From positions 8,538,203-8,602,202 of the forward strand of contig NC_064037.1 of the NCBI RefSeq assembly GCF_932526225.1: a stretch of DNA of 64,000 nucleotides. Reading direction: 5' to 3'. The notes beneath the pieces are model-generated. The model had not been told where the DNA came from and searched no databases. It saw only the letters and a program-made list of their open reading frames with translations. Below are positions 49,201 to 55,229 of the stretch, piece by piece; position 1 is the first letter of the stretch, and each line of letters opens with the position of its first letter. The DNA comes from Nematostella vectensis. Lineage: Eukaryota; Cnidaria; Anthozoa; Actiniaria; Edwardsiidae. The position numbers and the translations under genes are program-made.

Positions 49201-51003
49201 TCTATGTAAGCACCGTAAGACGATATCCGTAAGGAGACTGACGCTTGAGGGGATGACCCGCGTATACCACGCACTAGCTTTACACATTCTATGTAAGCAA
49301 AGTAAGACGATATCCGTAAGGAGACTGACGCTTGACGGGATGACCCGCGTATACCATGCGCTTGCTTTACACACTCTATGTAAGCAACGTAAGACGATAT
49401 CCGTAAGGAGACTGACGCTTGAGGGGATGACTCGCGCTAGCATTCTTTATAAGCAATGTATAAATCAACATAAGGTGGGAAAAGGTATGTTGAACGCCTC
49501 GTGAAACATAGTTGCGGTGACGTTCCGAGCGTTAGCCCTTAGTCGGAGCAAAAAAAGACCTTTTGCTCCGACGAAGGGCTACAATCGAAACGTCTGCGCA
49601 ATTACTGTTTCACATAGGCATTTGTGTGTAGGTATGTTAAAACATACCTTTTCAACCTTGTGTCGATTTATTTCCTTGTCTACACCACGCCTCAGACAAT
49701 CTAGTTTTTCAACAGCTTGTCTGAAGTCTTTCTAGTTATACTATTTTGTAAGCAATGTAAGACAAATTGCTATAAAATAAATAGATTTGTGTGTATTTTT
49801 CTCAAAATACAACACATCGCAATCATCCTCTTCTTTATAGAATACCCTGACGAAGGCAGTAATGGCTGCTCGACATATAACGAAATCCAAGACCCGACCT
49901 ACGAAAACAGTAAAATACAAGAAAGTGATGAAAGTCCACTTGACGAAAGGCTGCTCAAGAGAGATGCCGGTTATATAAATCCGCTGATGTTAAACGACAA
50001 CGACTCGACCGATGACGTTTATATTGGTAAGGAAGAAGTTGAAGAAGTAGATAAACCAGAGGTACAGCAAGGTGAACAAGATGAAAGATATGATGACACA
50101 CTTCAGTTGCGCGGTGGCCCAAGAGATTTCACAAGGGTTACCAGGAAGTTTAGCAGCAGCACAAGAAGTAGTAGTAGTATTGGTAGTAGCGATAGCCAGG
50201 TGACCGTGAAGAAAGCTTTACCTTCTCCAATTGATAACAAAACCTTCACTTATGATGACACCCCAACTCATCCGAATGATCTTATAGCCGGCCAGGCAGT
50301 TCGACTTGATATCGGCGCGTCTGGTGACGTCCAAACGCAGAAAGGTCGACTTGACTTCAGCGCGTCTAATGACGTCCAAACGCTGGAAGGTAGATCTGAT
50401 ATCAGCACGACTGCTGACGTCCCAACGCTAGAAGGTAGATCTGTTAGCAGCGTGTCTAGTGACGTCCCAACGCTAGAAGGTAGATCTGATAGCAGCGCGT
50501 CTGGTGACGTCCCAACGCTAGAAGGAAGATCTGATAGCAGCGCGTCTAGTGACGTCCCAACGCTAGAAGATAGATCTGTTAGCAGCGCGTCTAGTGACGT
50601 CCCAACGCTAGAAGGTAGATCTGTTAGCAGCGCGTCTGGTGACGTCCCATCCCAGTCCCTTGCACAGGACCCAAGTCAAGATATGGACGATATCTCAACT
50701 GAATTTGACTACGGCCACCCGCTTGACAAGTTATCATTCACGACAGGGTCATCCGGAATGAGTGACAGGGCCCAGGAATCGGACTCGGACACGGACCTGG
50801 TGTACCGAATTGCTGTGTCAGGGGAGACTGATTCAGAACCAGAAGGGGAGTGGTCAAGGCGAACTTCGACGATTTCTATCGAGAGCAATGATTCAATGGG
50901 TGTTTTCTATGAGTACTCGCTCATTGATGTCAAAGAGAATGAAGAGAATGAAGGAAAAGACGTAGTTTTCCTAGGTTCAAAGCCTTTAGAGTGGAATGCA
51001 TAA
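15674..51003 (+). CDS. Large adhesion G-protein-coupled receptor, ADGRF-like (36 coding exons)
   Basis: Thirty-six exons with GT-AG borders join in a continuous frame from ATG 15674 to TAA 51003, giving 2,468 residues with the long exon-35 donor or 2,375 with the short one. Order: signal peptide (1-25), EGF (35-65), four Ig (68-462), three FN3 (463-807), SEA (808-914), two linked Ig pairs (915-1327), HormR (1328-1396), GAIN with GPS (1397-1694), 7TM (1695-1950) and a long cytoplasmic tail. It is a single-chain surface receptor expected to self-cleave at HL/T (1682/1683) and to signal through the tethered peptide TVFAALL. SEA, Ig, HormR and GAIN together resemble vertebrate ADGRF receptors (GPR116/GPR110 group); the added EGF, FN3 and extra Ig domains do not. 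Ligand and G protein are unknown. The gene is convergent with TAF2. Exon coordinates are in the block entries that follow. Confidence 0.88.
16643..19569 (+). CDS. Adhesion GPCR exons 3-9: four Ig-like domains
   Basis: Exons: 16643-16901, 16986-17065, 17163-17462, 17598-17700, 18246-18430, 18921-19056, 19448-19569. Ig1 (residues 68-180) shows CGEAEGSPYGFKYQWLRNG and YEGNYQCLVANDFG. Ig2 (181-280) is encoded by one exon with LHC...YRWINGS...LQC. Ig3 (281-376) has LHC, VTWFVDD and IKCTARN. Ig4 (377-462) keeps the fold pattern (SLTLTV, VAWLFNGK, DSGIYQS) but both disulfide cysteines are absent. Domain borders fall at phase-1 introns, the classical arrangement for shuffled extracellular modules. 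Confidence 0.85.
17717..17962. mobile_element. Foldback MITE, family 1 copy 2, in a GPCR intron
   Basis: Termini AGCCGCATTGTCACCAG with TTAA immediately outside on both sides (17713-17716, 17963-17966), inserted 13 nt after the exon-6 donor. It is in opposite orientation to the copy at 5704-5942, with high similarity through the body. Confidence 0.85.
19180..19300. repeat. Imperfect gatgat microsatellite in intron
   Basis: Irregular gatgatgatg and gataattatgat repeats lie in the intron between exons 8 and 9. Confidence 0.7.
19957..24637 (+). CDS. Adhesion GPCR exons 10-15: three FN3 domains, the third with two furin-type sites
   Basis: Exons: 19957-20129, 20616-20757, 20970-21043, 22186-22521, 23441-23497, 24385-24637. 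FN3-1 has NITWKT and LSFRIKPKNDKGVG. FN3-2 has MNVTWN and VKLQAISPVGAGPES. FN3-3 starts with AVSLTWDNV and ends with YIFTVAAYNSGGAGSS. Between the early and late strands of FN3-3, exons 14 and 15 insert a basic loop with RRKR (714-717) followed by Ser, and RVKR (750-753) followed by Ala. Both match the furin pattern R-x-K/R-R. The first acceptor in exon 15 (24385, after ttttttatttag) is chosen because of its pyrimidine tract and because it keeps frame; a second in-frame AG occurs at 24430. Confidence 0.83.
20190..20545. repeat. Pyrimidine tract in intron
   Basis: About 350 bp of the plus strand is almost entirely C and T (cctcctcttcc-type text). Such homopyrimidine tracts can form triplex DNA. 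The long open frame across it is a compositional by-product. Confidence 0.85.
21111..21512. mobile_element. MITE with agaccccgtccccacg termini
   Basis: The left end agaccccgtccccacgtatc, followed by cgttttcgtttgaaaacgc, is mirrored by gcgttttcaaacgaaaacgg and atacgtggggacagggtct at the right. Internal gaaaacg motifs recur in both orientations. It lies in the intron between exons 12 and 13 and has no coding capacity. Confidence 0.8.
21513..21711. mobile_element. Second MITE, directly abutting the first
   Basis: Near-perfect terminal inverted repeats start tagatccacgacgccgg, then caagaagacgccgcctcg and gcacgttcgattgc. Composition is much richer in GC than the surroundings. It starts at the base following the previous element, so one probably inserted at the edge of the other. 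Confidence 0.8.
22590..23268. repeat. Minisatellite, unit about 21 bp (tttgttataagaaggcgccg)
   Basis: About 30 copies, with variants gtcccgc, gcgccgc and gtgtcac, in the intron after exon 13. Each unit carries ggcgcc, a palindrome. Confidence 0.92.
23569..24185. repeat. Minisatellite, unit about 34 bp
   Basis: Tandem copies of gattctccataaaagtagac plus aggatggtcgggg, with variable G runs. It lies in the intron that separates the two exons carrying the furin-type sites. Open frames exist on both strands only because the unit lacks stops. Confidence 0.92.
25042..25785 (+). CDS. Adhesion GPCR exons 16-18: SEA domain
   Basis: Exons: 25042-25154, 25453-25511, 25637-25785 (residues 808-914). The reading starts with FTVQYKDKNSAVYNKLK and continues through a helix to FINGSVKGEVQVVA, then a second helix (LQTLFTEVMKADHFSGY). 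The INGSV turn sits where self-cleaving SEA domains have G-S-V/I-V-V, with cleavage between G and S. Here the residues after GSV are KGEV, so autoproteolysis is possible but unproven. A SEA domain ahead of Ig repeats is a hallmark of the ADGRF group. Confidence 0.78.
25786..27465. other. Long intron with a short tandem repeat
   Basis: No exon is recognised. 26805-26985 holds five to six copies of a roughly 33-bp unit (tttcagaatccgagcccgag plus a variable part). The rest is AT-rich intron. Confidence 0.6.
26805..26985. repeat. Minisatellite, unit about 33 bp
   Basis: Copies of cagaatccgagcccgagac separated by tttgtcaaattt-type spacers. A related gcgagactccgagact text continues less regularly to about 27330. 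Confidence 0.85.
27466..35629 (+). CDS. Adhesion GPCR exons 19-24: duplicated two-Ig cassette
   Basis: Cassette 1: 27466-27712, 27883-27971, 28191-28445. Cassette 2: 34557-34803, 34944-35032, 35318-35629. The first two exons of each cassette have identical lengths (247 and 89 nt) and phases, and their proteins align: WTKEEKAIVLDEHHKVQF with WLKDGRVIEWDVRHKMDT, then DRGNYSCTAR with DRGNYSCVAR. The third exons encode a second Ig-like domain with FHCQLLGG or IECNLLAG and a late YRCQLC or YQCLLY. The cassette was therefore duplicated as a unit, with phase-1 borders. Exon 21 can splice directly to exon 22 in frame, skipping the decayed Calx-beta exons in the 6.1-kb intron between them. Confidence 0.85.
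28446..29344. other. First part of the 6.1-kb intron
   Basis: No exon or repeat recognised in this stretch of intron 21. Confidence 0.5.
29345..29850. repeat. Minisatellite, unit about 43 bp
   Basis: Copies of ttaccgtatagtaaccgcat followed by cttattgtatactagccgca. The core ccgtatagtaaccgcat appears in opposite orientation in the array at 32.95-33.87 kb. Confidence 0.92.
29905..31078. repeat. Minisatellite, unit about 55 bp, about 21 copies
   Basis: Highly uniform copies of cgaatactactactagacgc plus aaatctaccgcatagttacc and tcgtctgttacat. Copies differ mainly at gaata/gaaca and cataac/catgac, two linked variant positions. Confidence 0.95.
31182..32512 (+). pseudogene. Decayed Calx-beta exons (three partial copies) inside intron 21
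   Basis: Relic A has an N-half (31182-31280, VIGFANKSLTVFKNAGR) with a lost acceptor and a C-half (about 31449-31534, LTIQPNNSTVTIEYND) preceded by a stop. Relic B is a C-half (to 31825, ETFKLTLNTSDVRVTV...TVTIKQND) preceded by two stops and followed by gcaagt instead of a GT donor. Relic C has a well-formed first exon (31900-32005, VIGFANVSVTVAEKVGD...) with good splice sites. Its second exon (32297-32512) reads SAISGSDFT and then needs a one-base shift to continue PSELVVTFAPGKETK, DDNITESPETLTL and TVTIKDND. These are Calx-beta hallmarks. Phases (1 in, 1 out) show it was once a neat insert between the Ig cassettes. A sequencing error in relic C cannot be excluded. Confidence 0.72.
32950..33865. 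repeat. Degenerate minisatellite, unit about 21 bp (gatgcggttactatacggta)
   Basis: About 40 diverged units; the last ones (33780-33850) are nearly perfect. The unit is the reverse complement of the core of the 29.3-kb array. Confidence 0.88.
33990..34300 (+). pseudogene. Decayed Calx-beta exon D in intron 21
   Basis: The reading VVVALLRSVRGV is interrupted by a one-base shift and continues DPTVKFDVLFPLTNN to IIDDDSAEGPESFSLRL and STAIVHILDD, the typical Calx-beta second half. It ends gatgattatg followed by gcaagg, so only a rare GC donor would be available. The frameshift and missing acceptor argue for decay. Confidence 0.68.
35771..42461 (+). CDS. Adhesion GPCR exons 25-30: HormR, GAIN domain and GPS
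   Basis: Exons: 35771-35869, 37243-37349, 37468-37755, 40923-41069, 41924-42208, 42288-42461. The first two encode a hormone-receptor-like module: CPKI, FINWQSTAANSTAVQLCP, CSSV, ADWGSVDYSGC. Exons 27-29 encode the GAIN domain with multiple N-glycosylation sequons, DSFGLVVASRI and VVNLVYKSLSG. Exon 30 is the GPS: CVFW, WLTRGC, TTCECDHLTVFAALL, with all four cysteines, both tryptophans and the HLT cleavage tripeptide (L1682/T1683). Cleavage would expose TVFAALL, close to the known tethered-agonist pattern T-x-F-A-x-L. Minisatellites fill the introns after exons 25 and 27. Confidence 0.88.
35900..36190. repeat. Minisatellite, gggtgcatgcaaagaaagga units
   Basis: Seven or so copies of aaacagaggggtgcatgc plus aaagaaaggaaagggtgc. 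At both ends the reverse complement (gcaccctttcctttctttgc) is present, so the block is an inverted arrangement relative to the next array. Confidence 0.85.
36191..37085. repeat. Minisatellite, unit 18 bp (cccctccctttctatgca), about 47 copies
   Basis: Two main variants alternate, ctccctttctatgcaccc and caccctttctatgcaccc. Strand asymmetry is extreme (C/T-rich plus strand). Because 18 is a multiple of 3 and the unit lacks stops, all frames stay open; these are not genes. Confidence 0.95.
37780..40820. repeat. 3-kb minisatellite, accaccatgaccatcatcacc family
   Basis: Units of about 24-27 bp (ccaccaccatgaccatcatc plus accct) with catcat length variation. Higher-order copies are present: a block of about 325-460 bp starting caaccaccatgaccatcatc recurs near 39670, 40000 and 40455. 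It lies in the intron between GAIN exons 27 and 28. Confidence 0.93.
41070..41923. other. Intron 28, no recognised feature
   Basis: AT-rich intron. Text near 41745-41880 (catttccatcggctaattca, gtataaacaataac-like) is also found near 60490-60660, pointing to a dispersed repeat. Confidence 0.45.
42917..45360 (+). CDS. Adhesion GPCR exons 31-34: seven-transmembrane domain
   Basis: Exons: 42917-43126 (TM1, TM2), 43921-44077 (TM3, start of TM4), 44518-44663 (TM4, TM5), 45106-45360 (end of TM5 to TM7). Family-B2 marks: ISTIGCAISLFAILLT in TM1, SPRAIVLLNICLA at TM2, CKALAILLHYFLLAVFCWML in TM3, GWGFPAII in TM4, ACWLS in extracellular loop 2 (disulfide partner of the TM3 Cys), KATAVILPLLGITWLFG in TM6 and FAILNSLQGLMIFIFHCVLN in TM7. 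The exon-32 acceptor at 43920 (actatcgtag) is chosen because it restores the conserved KGCK start and keeps phase 0. Confidence 0.93.
43179..43880 (+). pseudogene. Three decayed copies of the TM3 exon start
   Basis: Copies begin at 43179 (KGCKTPAILLHYLL, then stop), 43276 (KGCKALAMLLHSIT, acceptor tag changed to taa) and 43796 (KGCKVLEMLLHYLLRPFSVA, then frame drift and stop). Each resembles the true exon at 43921 and most keep the tatcgtag-type acceptor. They look like tandem duplicates of the intron end plus exon start; all lack a usable donor. Confidence 0.72.
45361..45872. repeat. 64-bp minisatellite made of the exon-34 splice donor, exactly 8 copies
   Basis: Each unit starts gtgagtcaccgcgtg and ends ctgcgtcctcaataaacag, so every unit boundary recreates the last 18-21 nt of exon 34 followed by GTGAGT. 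The eighth copy runs into gcgagc, where the donor is lost. Units differ at only a few positions (gg/gt, taaact/tacact). Confidence 0.95.
45990..51003 (+). CDS. Adhesion GPCR exons 35-36: cytoplasmic tail
   Basis: Exon 35 starts at 45990 after tatttttacag. It can end at 46104 (donor gtatga) or 46383 (donor gtaagg); both leave phase 1 and join exon 36 (49841-51003, acceptor ttctttatag). If not spliced, the frame stops at TGA 46403. The tail is hydrophilic, rich in Ser, Asp and Glu, with a basic start (VKRRYQQ) and no obvious PDZ-binding C-terminus (ends PLEWNA). Seven to eight copies of a 15-residue repeat, SDSSASGDVPTLEGR and variants, are encoded at about 50311-50650 by 45-bp units. No known domain is recognised; the repeats look disordered and are potential phosphorylation sites. 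Confidence 0.85.
46384..49440. repeat. 87-bp minisatellite grown from the exon-35 splice donor, about 35 copies
   Basis: The consensus unit starts gtaaggagactgacgcttga, passes through ccgcgtataccacgcgct and ctttacacattctatgtaag, and ends gacgatatcc. The true exon end, agatgatttcc followed by gtaaggagactgacg, is the left edge of the array and matches the unit boundary. Some units are shortened (for example near 46908, 47252, 47855 and 48710). A larger block is itself duplicated: 47.1-47.4 kb resembles 47.7-48.0 kb. Confidence 0.93.
49510..49605. repeat. Foldback with gacgaagggct / gaaacg motifs
   Basis: The left arm gacgttccgagcgttagccc, then ttagtcggagcaaaa, pairs with ttttgctccgacgaagggct and the following atcgaaacgtc. 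It is a strong stem with a 7-nt loop in the last GPCR intron. The gacgaagggcta...gaaacgtc text is a recurring motif of some retroelement termini. Confidence 0.65.
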
Positions 51004-52330
51004 CCGCAATTGTGGATTATGCTCTAATCGGATCTCGTAACCTTTTGTGTGATCCCTAAGTATTACATGACGAGTCGAGTCTATCTCACTAATACGATGT
51101 CTATTTCATTAATACGATGTTGATTTGCTTATTTCTTTCTTTGTTGGGCGGGTCAATATGACACAGACCAAACGGCGTTCTAGTGTCGTATTTTTGTGTC
51201 GTTCGACGAATAATATTGACCTTAACCAAAGGCTAAGACGACGACATGAATAAAATTGTGTCCGCGTTTGGCAATTAGTTCCAATTCAGTTTAAATGGAA
51301 AAAGCTAACATCAGGGGCAGAAACATAAACAGAACATCATAATAAATAGGACATCATTTCTACAGAAGCGAACGTAGTTATAGGAGTTTTAACGTTGTGG
51401 TTTGCTGTAAAAACGTCTGACATTCATGAGGCAGTATGTAATCTCATGTGTTTCCATTTAATTACCAACCCAATGCTTTTTTTTCGCGTTGCCGTCGTCG
51501 TTTTGTCAGGTACCTAATGCGACGTTAGCACTCCGTTTATTGCGCCTGAAATTGAATTAACAATGAGAAACTCGACCCCAGCTTAACTGTGTAACCACTC
51601 TTTGGCCGAAACATAGAACAATGACCAGAACAATGCGACTCTAGCACGCCGTTTTCATTAACCCATGAAACAAATTGTGATAGTCAAAGGGTAAGAGCCA
51701 GTAATAAAACACAAAAAGAACAATATAATCAGAAGACAATAAAGTGTAATACGTCAAAGTGTAGTTCACGAGTTAATGAAAATCACTCTGATCTAGGCCT
51801 TACCTGGTTTAACTCAAGGACCAGTGGGTCTATTTAAATAAAGTCAGAGCTTGTAAGAAATTGAATAAGGTTAAAAGGCTAATAAGTATAAGGTGTAACG
51901 CTACATCGAAAACTATTTGATGTGATGCAACATAATTATATATACAATTTTACAAGGTATATTTAAAGACATAGCAAGATAACCTTTTTAATGAAAATAA
52001 ATAAAGCATTTTCGTTGACAAATAGTTGGTTGAAATGGTTATTTTCATTGGCCCGGTATAGAAAACAGCTTTAAAAGCGTACTACAGGGTTTAGACAGGA
52101 GCATACTTACAAGACGTTTTAAAAGCTCTCGACCTTACATCGGGTTACTGGCGAGTTGTAGTATGTAAGTGCCGCACAATTGTCTAATTGATTGACAGTA
52201 AATCGCGTTAGATTTCCGAATAGAAGCACACTCATTAAAAGCCACAGCGAGTCAATTTCACGAGTCGACGCGATTTATATTTGCGAGTTGCAGTCTGGGT
52301 CCGTTGGTTGATGTATGTCGATTTTCCTTG
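51004..52330. other. GPCR 3' UTR and region between convergent genes
   Basis: AT-rich, no exon recognised. On the minus strand a tttatt (AATAAA) near 51536 could serve the convergent TAF2 gene, whose transcript would then cross the 2.9-kb array. Confidence 0.45.
51249..51254 (+). other. Probable poly(A) signal of the adhesion GPCR
   Basis: First AATAAA after the stop codon, about 246 nt downstream. Further hexamers occur near 51.7-52.0 kb. Confidence 0.45.
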
Positions 52331-55229
52331 GCGAGTTGTCTAGTTACTGCATCTAGTTACTGCATGGAGTGGTCGAACATGAGTGGCGAGTCATGTCTAG
52401 TTACTGCATGGAGTGGTCGAACATGAGTGGCGAGTCATGTCTAGTTACTGCATCTAGTTACTGCATGGAGTGGTCGAACATGAGTGGCGATTCATGTCTA
52501 GTTACTGCATGGAGTGGTCGAACATGAGTGGCGAGTCATGTCTAGTTACTGCATCTAGTTACTGCATCTAGTTACTGCATCTAGTTACTGCATGGAGTGG
52601 TCGAACATGAGTGGCGAGTCATGTCTGGTTACTGCATGGAGTGGTCGAACATGAGTGGCGAGTCATGTCTAGTTACTGCATGGAGTAGTCGAACATGAGT
52701 GGCGAGTCATGTCTAGTTACTGCATCTAGTTACTGCATGGAGTGGTCGAACATGAGTGGCGAGTCATGTCTAGTTACTGCATGGAGTGGTCGAACATGAG
52801 TGGCGAGTCATGTCTAGTTACTGCATCTAGTTACTGCATGGAGTGGTCAAAAATGAGTGGCGAGTTGTCTAGTTACTGCATCTAGTTACTGCATGGAGTA
52901 GTCGAACATGAGTGGCGAGTCATGTCTAGTTACTGCATCTAGTTACTGCATGGAGTGGTCGAACATGAGTGGCGAGTCATGTCTGGTTACTGCATGGAGT
53001 GGTCGAACATGAGTGGCGATTCATGTCTAGTTACTGCATGGAGTGGTCGAACATGAGTGGCGAGTCATGTCTAGTTACTGCATGGAGTGGTCGAACATGA
53101 GTGGCGAGTCATGTCTAGTTACTGCATCTAGTTACTGCATGGAGTAGTCGAACATGAGTGGCGAGTCATGTCTGGTTACTGCATGGAGTGGTCGAACATG
53201 AGTGGCGAGTCATGTCTTGTTACTGCATCTAGTTACTGCATGGAGTAGTCGAACATGAGTGGCGAGTCATGTCTAGTTACTGCATCTAGTTACTGCATGG
53301 AGTGGTCGAACATGAGTGGCGAGTCATGTCTAGTTACTGCATGGAGTAGTCGAACATGAGTGGCGAGTCATGTCTAGTTACTGCATCTAGTTACTGCATG
53401 GAGTGGTCGAACATGAGTGGCGAGTCATGTCTAGTTACTGCATCTAGTTACTGCATGGAGTGGTCGAACATGAGTGGCGAGTTGTCTAGTTACTGCATCT
53501 AGTTACTGCATGGAGTAGTCGAACATGAGTGGCGAGTCATGTCTAGTTACTGCATCTAGTTACTGCATGGAGTAGTCGAACATGAGTGGCGAGTCATGTC
53601 TAGTTACTGCATCTAGTTACTGCATGGAGTGGTCGAACATGAGTGGCGAGTCATGTCTAGTTACTGCATCTAGTTACTGCATGGAGTGGTCGAACATGAG
53701 TGGCGAGTTGTCTAGTTACTGCATCTAGTTACTGCATGGAGTAGTCGAACATGAGTGGCGAGTCATGTCTAGTTACTGCATCTAGTTACTGCATGGAGTG
53801 GTCGAACATGAGTGGCGAGTCATGTCTAGTTACTGCATCTAGTTACTGCATGGAGTGGTCGAAAATGAGTGGCGAGTTGTCTAGTTACTGCATCTAGTTA
53901 CTGCATGGAGTAGTCGAACATGAGTGGCGAGTCATGTCTAGTTACTGCATCTAGTTACTGCATGGAGTGGTCGAACATGAGTGGCGAGTCATGTCTGGTT
54001 ACTGCATGGAGTGGTCGAACATGAGTGGCGATTCATGTCTAGTTACTGCATGGAGTGGTCGAACATGAGTGGCGAGTCATGTCTAGTTACTGCATGGAGT
54101 GGTCGAACATGAGTGGCGAGTCATGTCTAGTTACTGCATCTAGTTACTGCATGGAGTAGTCGAACATGAGTGGCGAGTCATGTCTGGTTACTGCATGGAG
54201 TGGTCGAACATGAGTGGCGAGTCATGTCTTGTTACTGCATCTAGTTACTGCATGGAGTAGTCGAACATGAGTGGCGAGTCATGTCTAGTTACTGCATCTA
54301 GTTACTGCATGGAGTGGTCGAACATGAGTGGCGAGTCATGTCTAGTTACTGCATGGAGTAGTCGAACATGAGTGGCGAGTCATGTCTAGTTACTGCATCT
54401 AGTTACTGCATGGAGTGGTCGAACATGAGTGGCGAGTCATGTCTAGTTACTGCATCTAGTTACTGCATGGAGTGGTCGAACATGAGTGGCGAGTTGTCTA
54501 GTTACTGCATCTAGTTACTGCATGGAGTAGTCGAACATGAGTGGCGAGTCATGTCTAGTTACTGCATCTAGTTACTGCATGGAGTGGTCGAACATGAGTG
54601 GCGAGTCATGTCTGGTTACTGCATGGAGTGGTCGAACATGAGTGGCGATTCATGTCTAGTTACTGCATGGAGTGGTCGAACATGAGTGGCGAGTCATGTC
54701 TAGTTACTGCATGGAGTGGTCGAACATGAGTGGCGAGTCATGTCTAGTTACTGCATCTAGTTACTGCATGGAGTAGTCGAACATGAGTGGCGAGTCATGT
54801 CTGGTTACTGCATGGAGTGGTCGAACATGAGTGGCGAGTCATGTCTTGTTACTGCATCTAGTTACTGCATGGAGTAGTCGAACATGAGTGGCGAGTCATG
54901 TCTAGTTACTGCATCTAGTTACTGCATGGAGTGGTCGAACATGAGTGGCGAGTCATGTCTAGTTACTGCATGGAGTAGTCGAACATGAGTGGCGAGTCAT
55001 GTCTAGTTACTGCATCTAGTTACTGCATGGAGTGGTCGAACATGAGTGGCGAGTCATGTCTAGTTACTGCATCTAGTTACTGCATGGAGTGGTCGAACAT
55101 GAGTGGCGAGTTGTCTAGTTACTGCATCTAGTTACTGCATGGAGTAGTCGAACATGAGTGGCGAGTCATGTCTAGTTACTGCATCTAGTTACTGCATGGA
55201 GTGGTCGAACATGAGTGGCGAGTCATAGT
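52331..55229. repeat. 2.9-kb minisatellite derived from the 3' coding end of TAF2
   Basis: Units combine ctagttactgcat (13 bp, one to several times) with ggagtggtcgaacatgagtg plus gcgagtcatgt. Read on the minus strand, the unit is tgactcgccactcatgttcg followed by accactccatgcagtaacta, which matches the last TAF2 codons and stop at 55189-55229. Higher-order copies of roughly 0.6-0.7 kb are evident: the run starting gaaaatgagtggcgagttg near 52850 recurs near 53860 and the series after it near 54480. Confidence 0.93.

Noticed and set aside
46225-49504. Long open frames on both strands reading VRRLTLDGMTRVYHALALH repeats
   Set aside because: They follow from an 87-bp (29-codon) minisatellite lacking stops. 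It lies between a splice donor and the last GPCR exon; treated as intron unless transcripts show inclusion.
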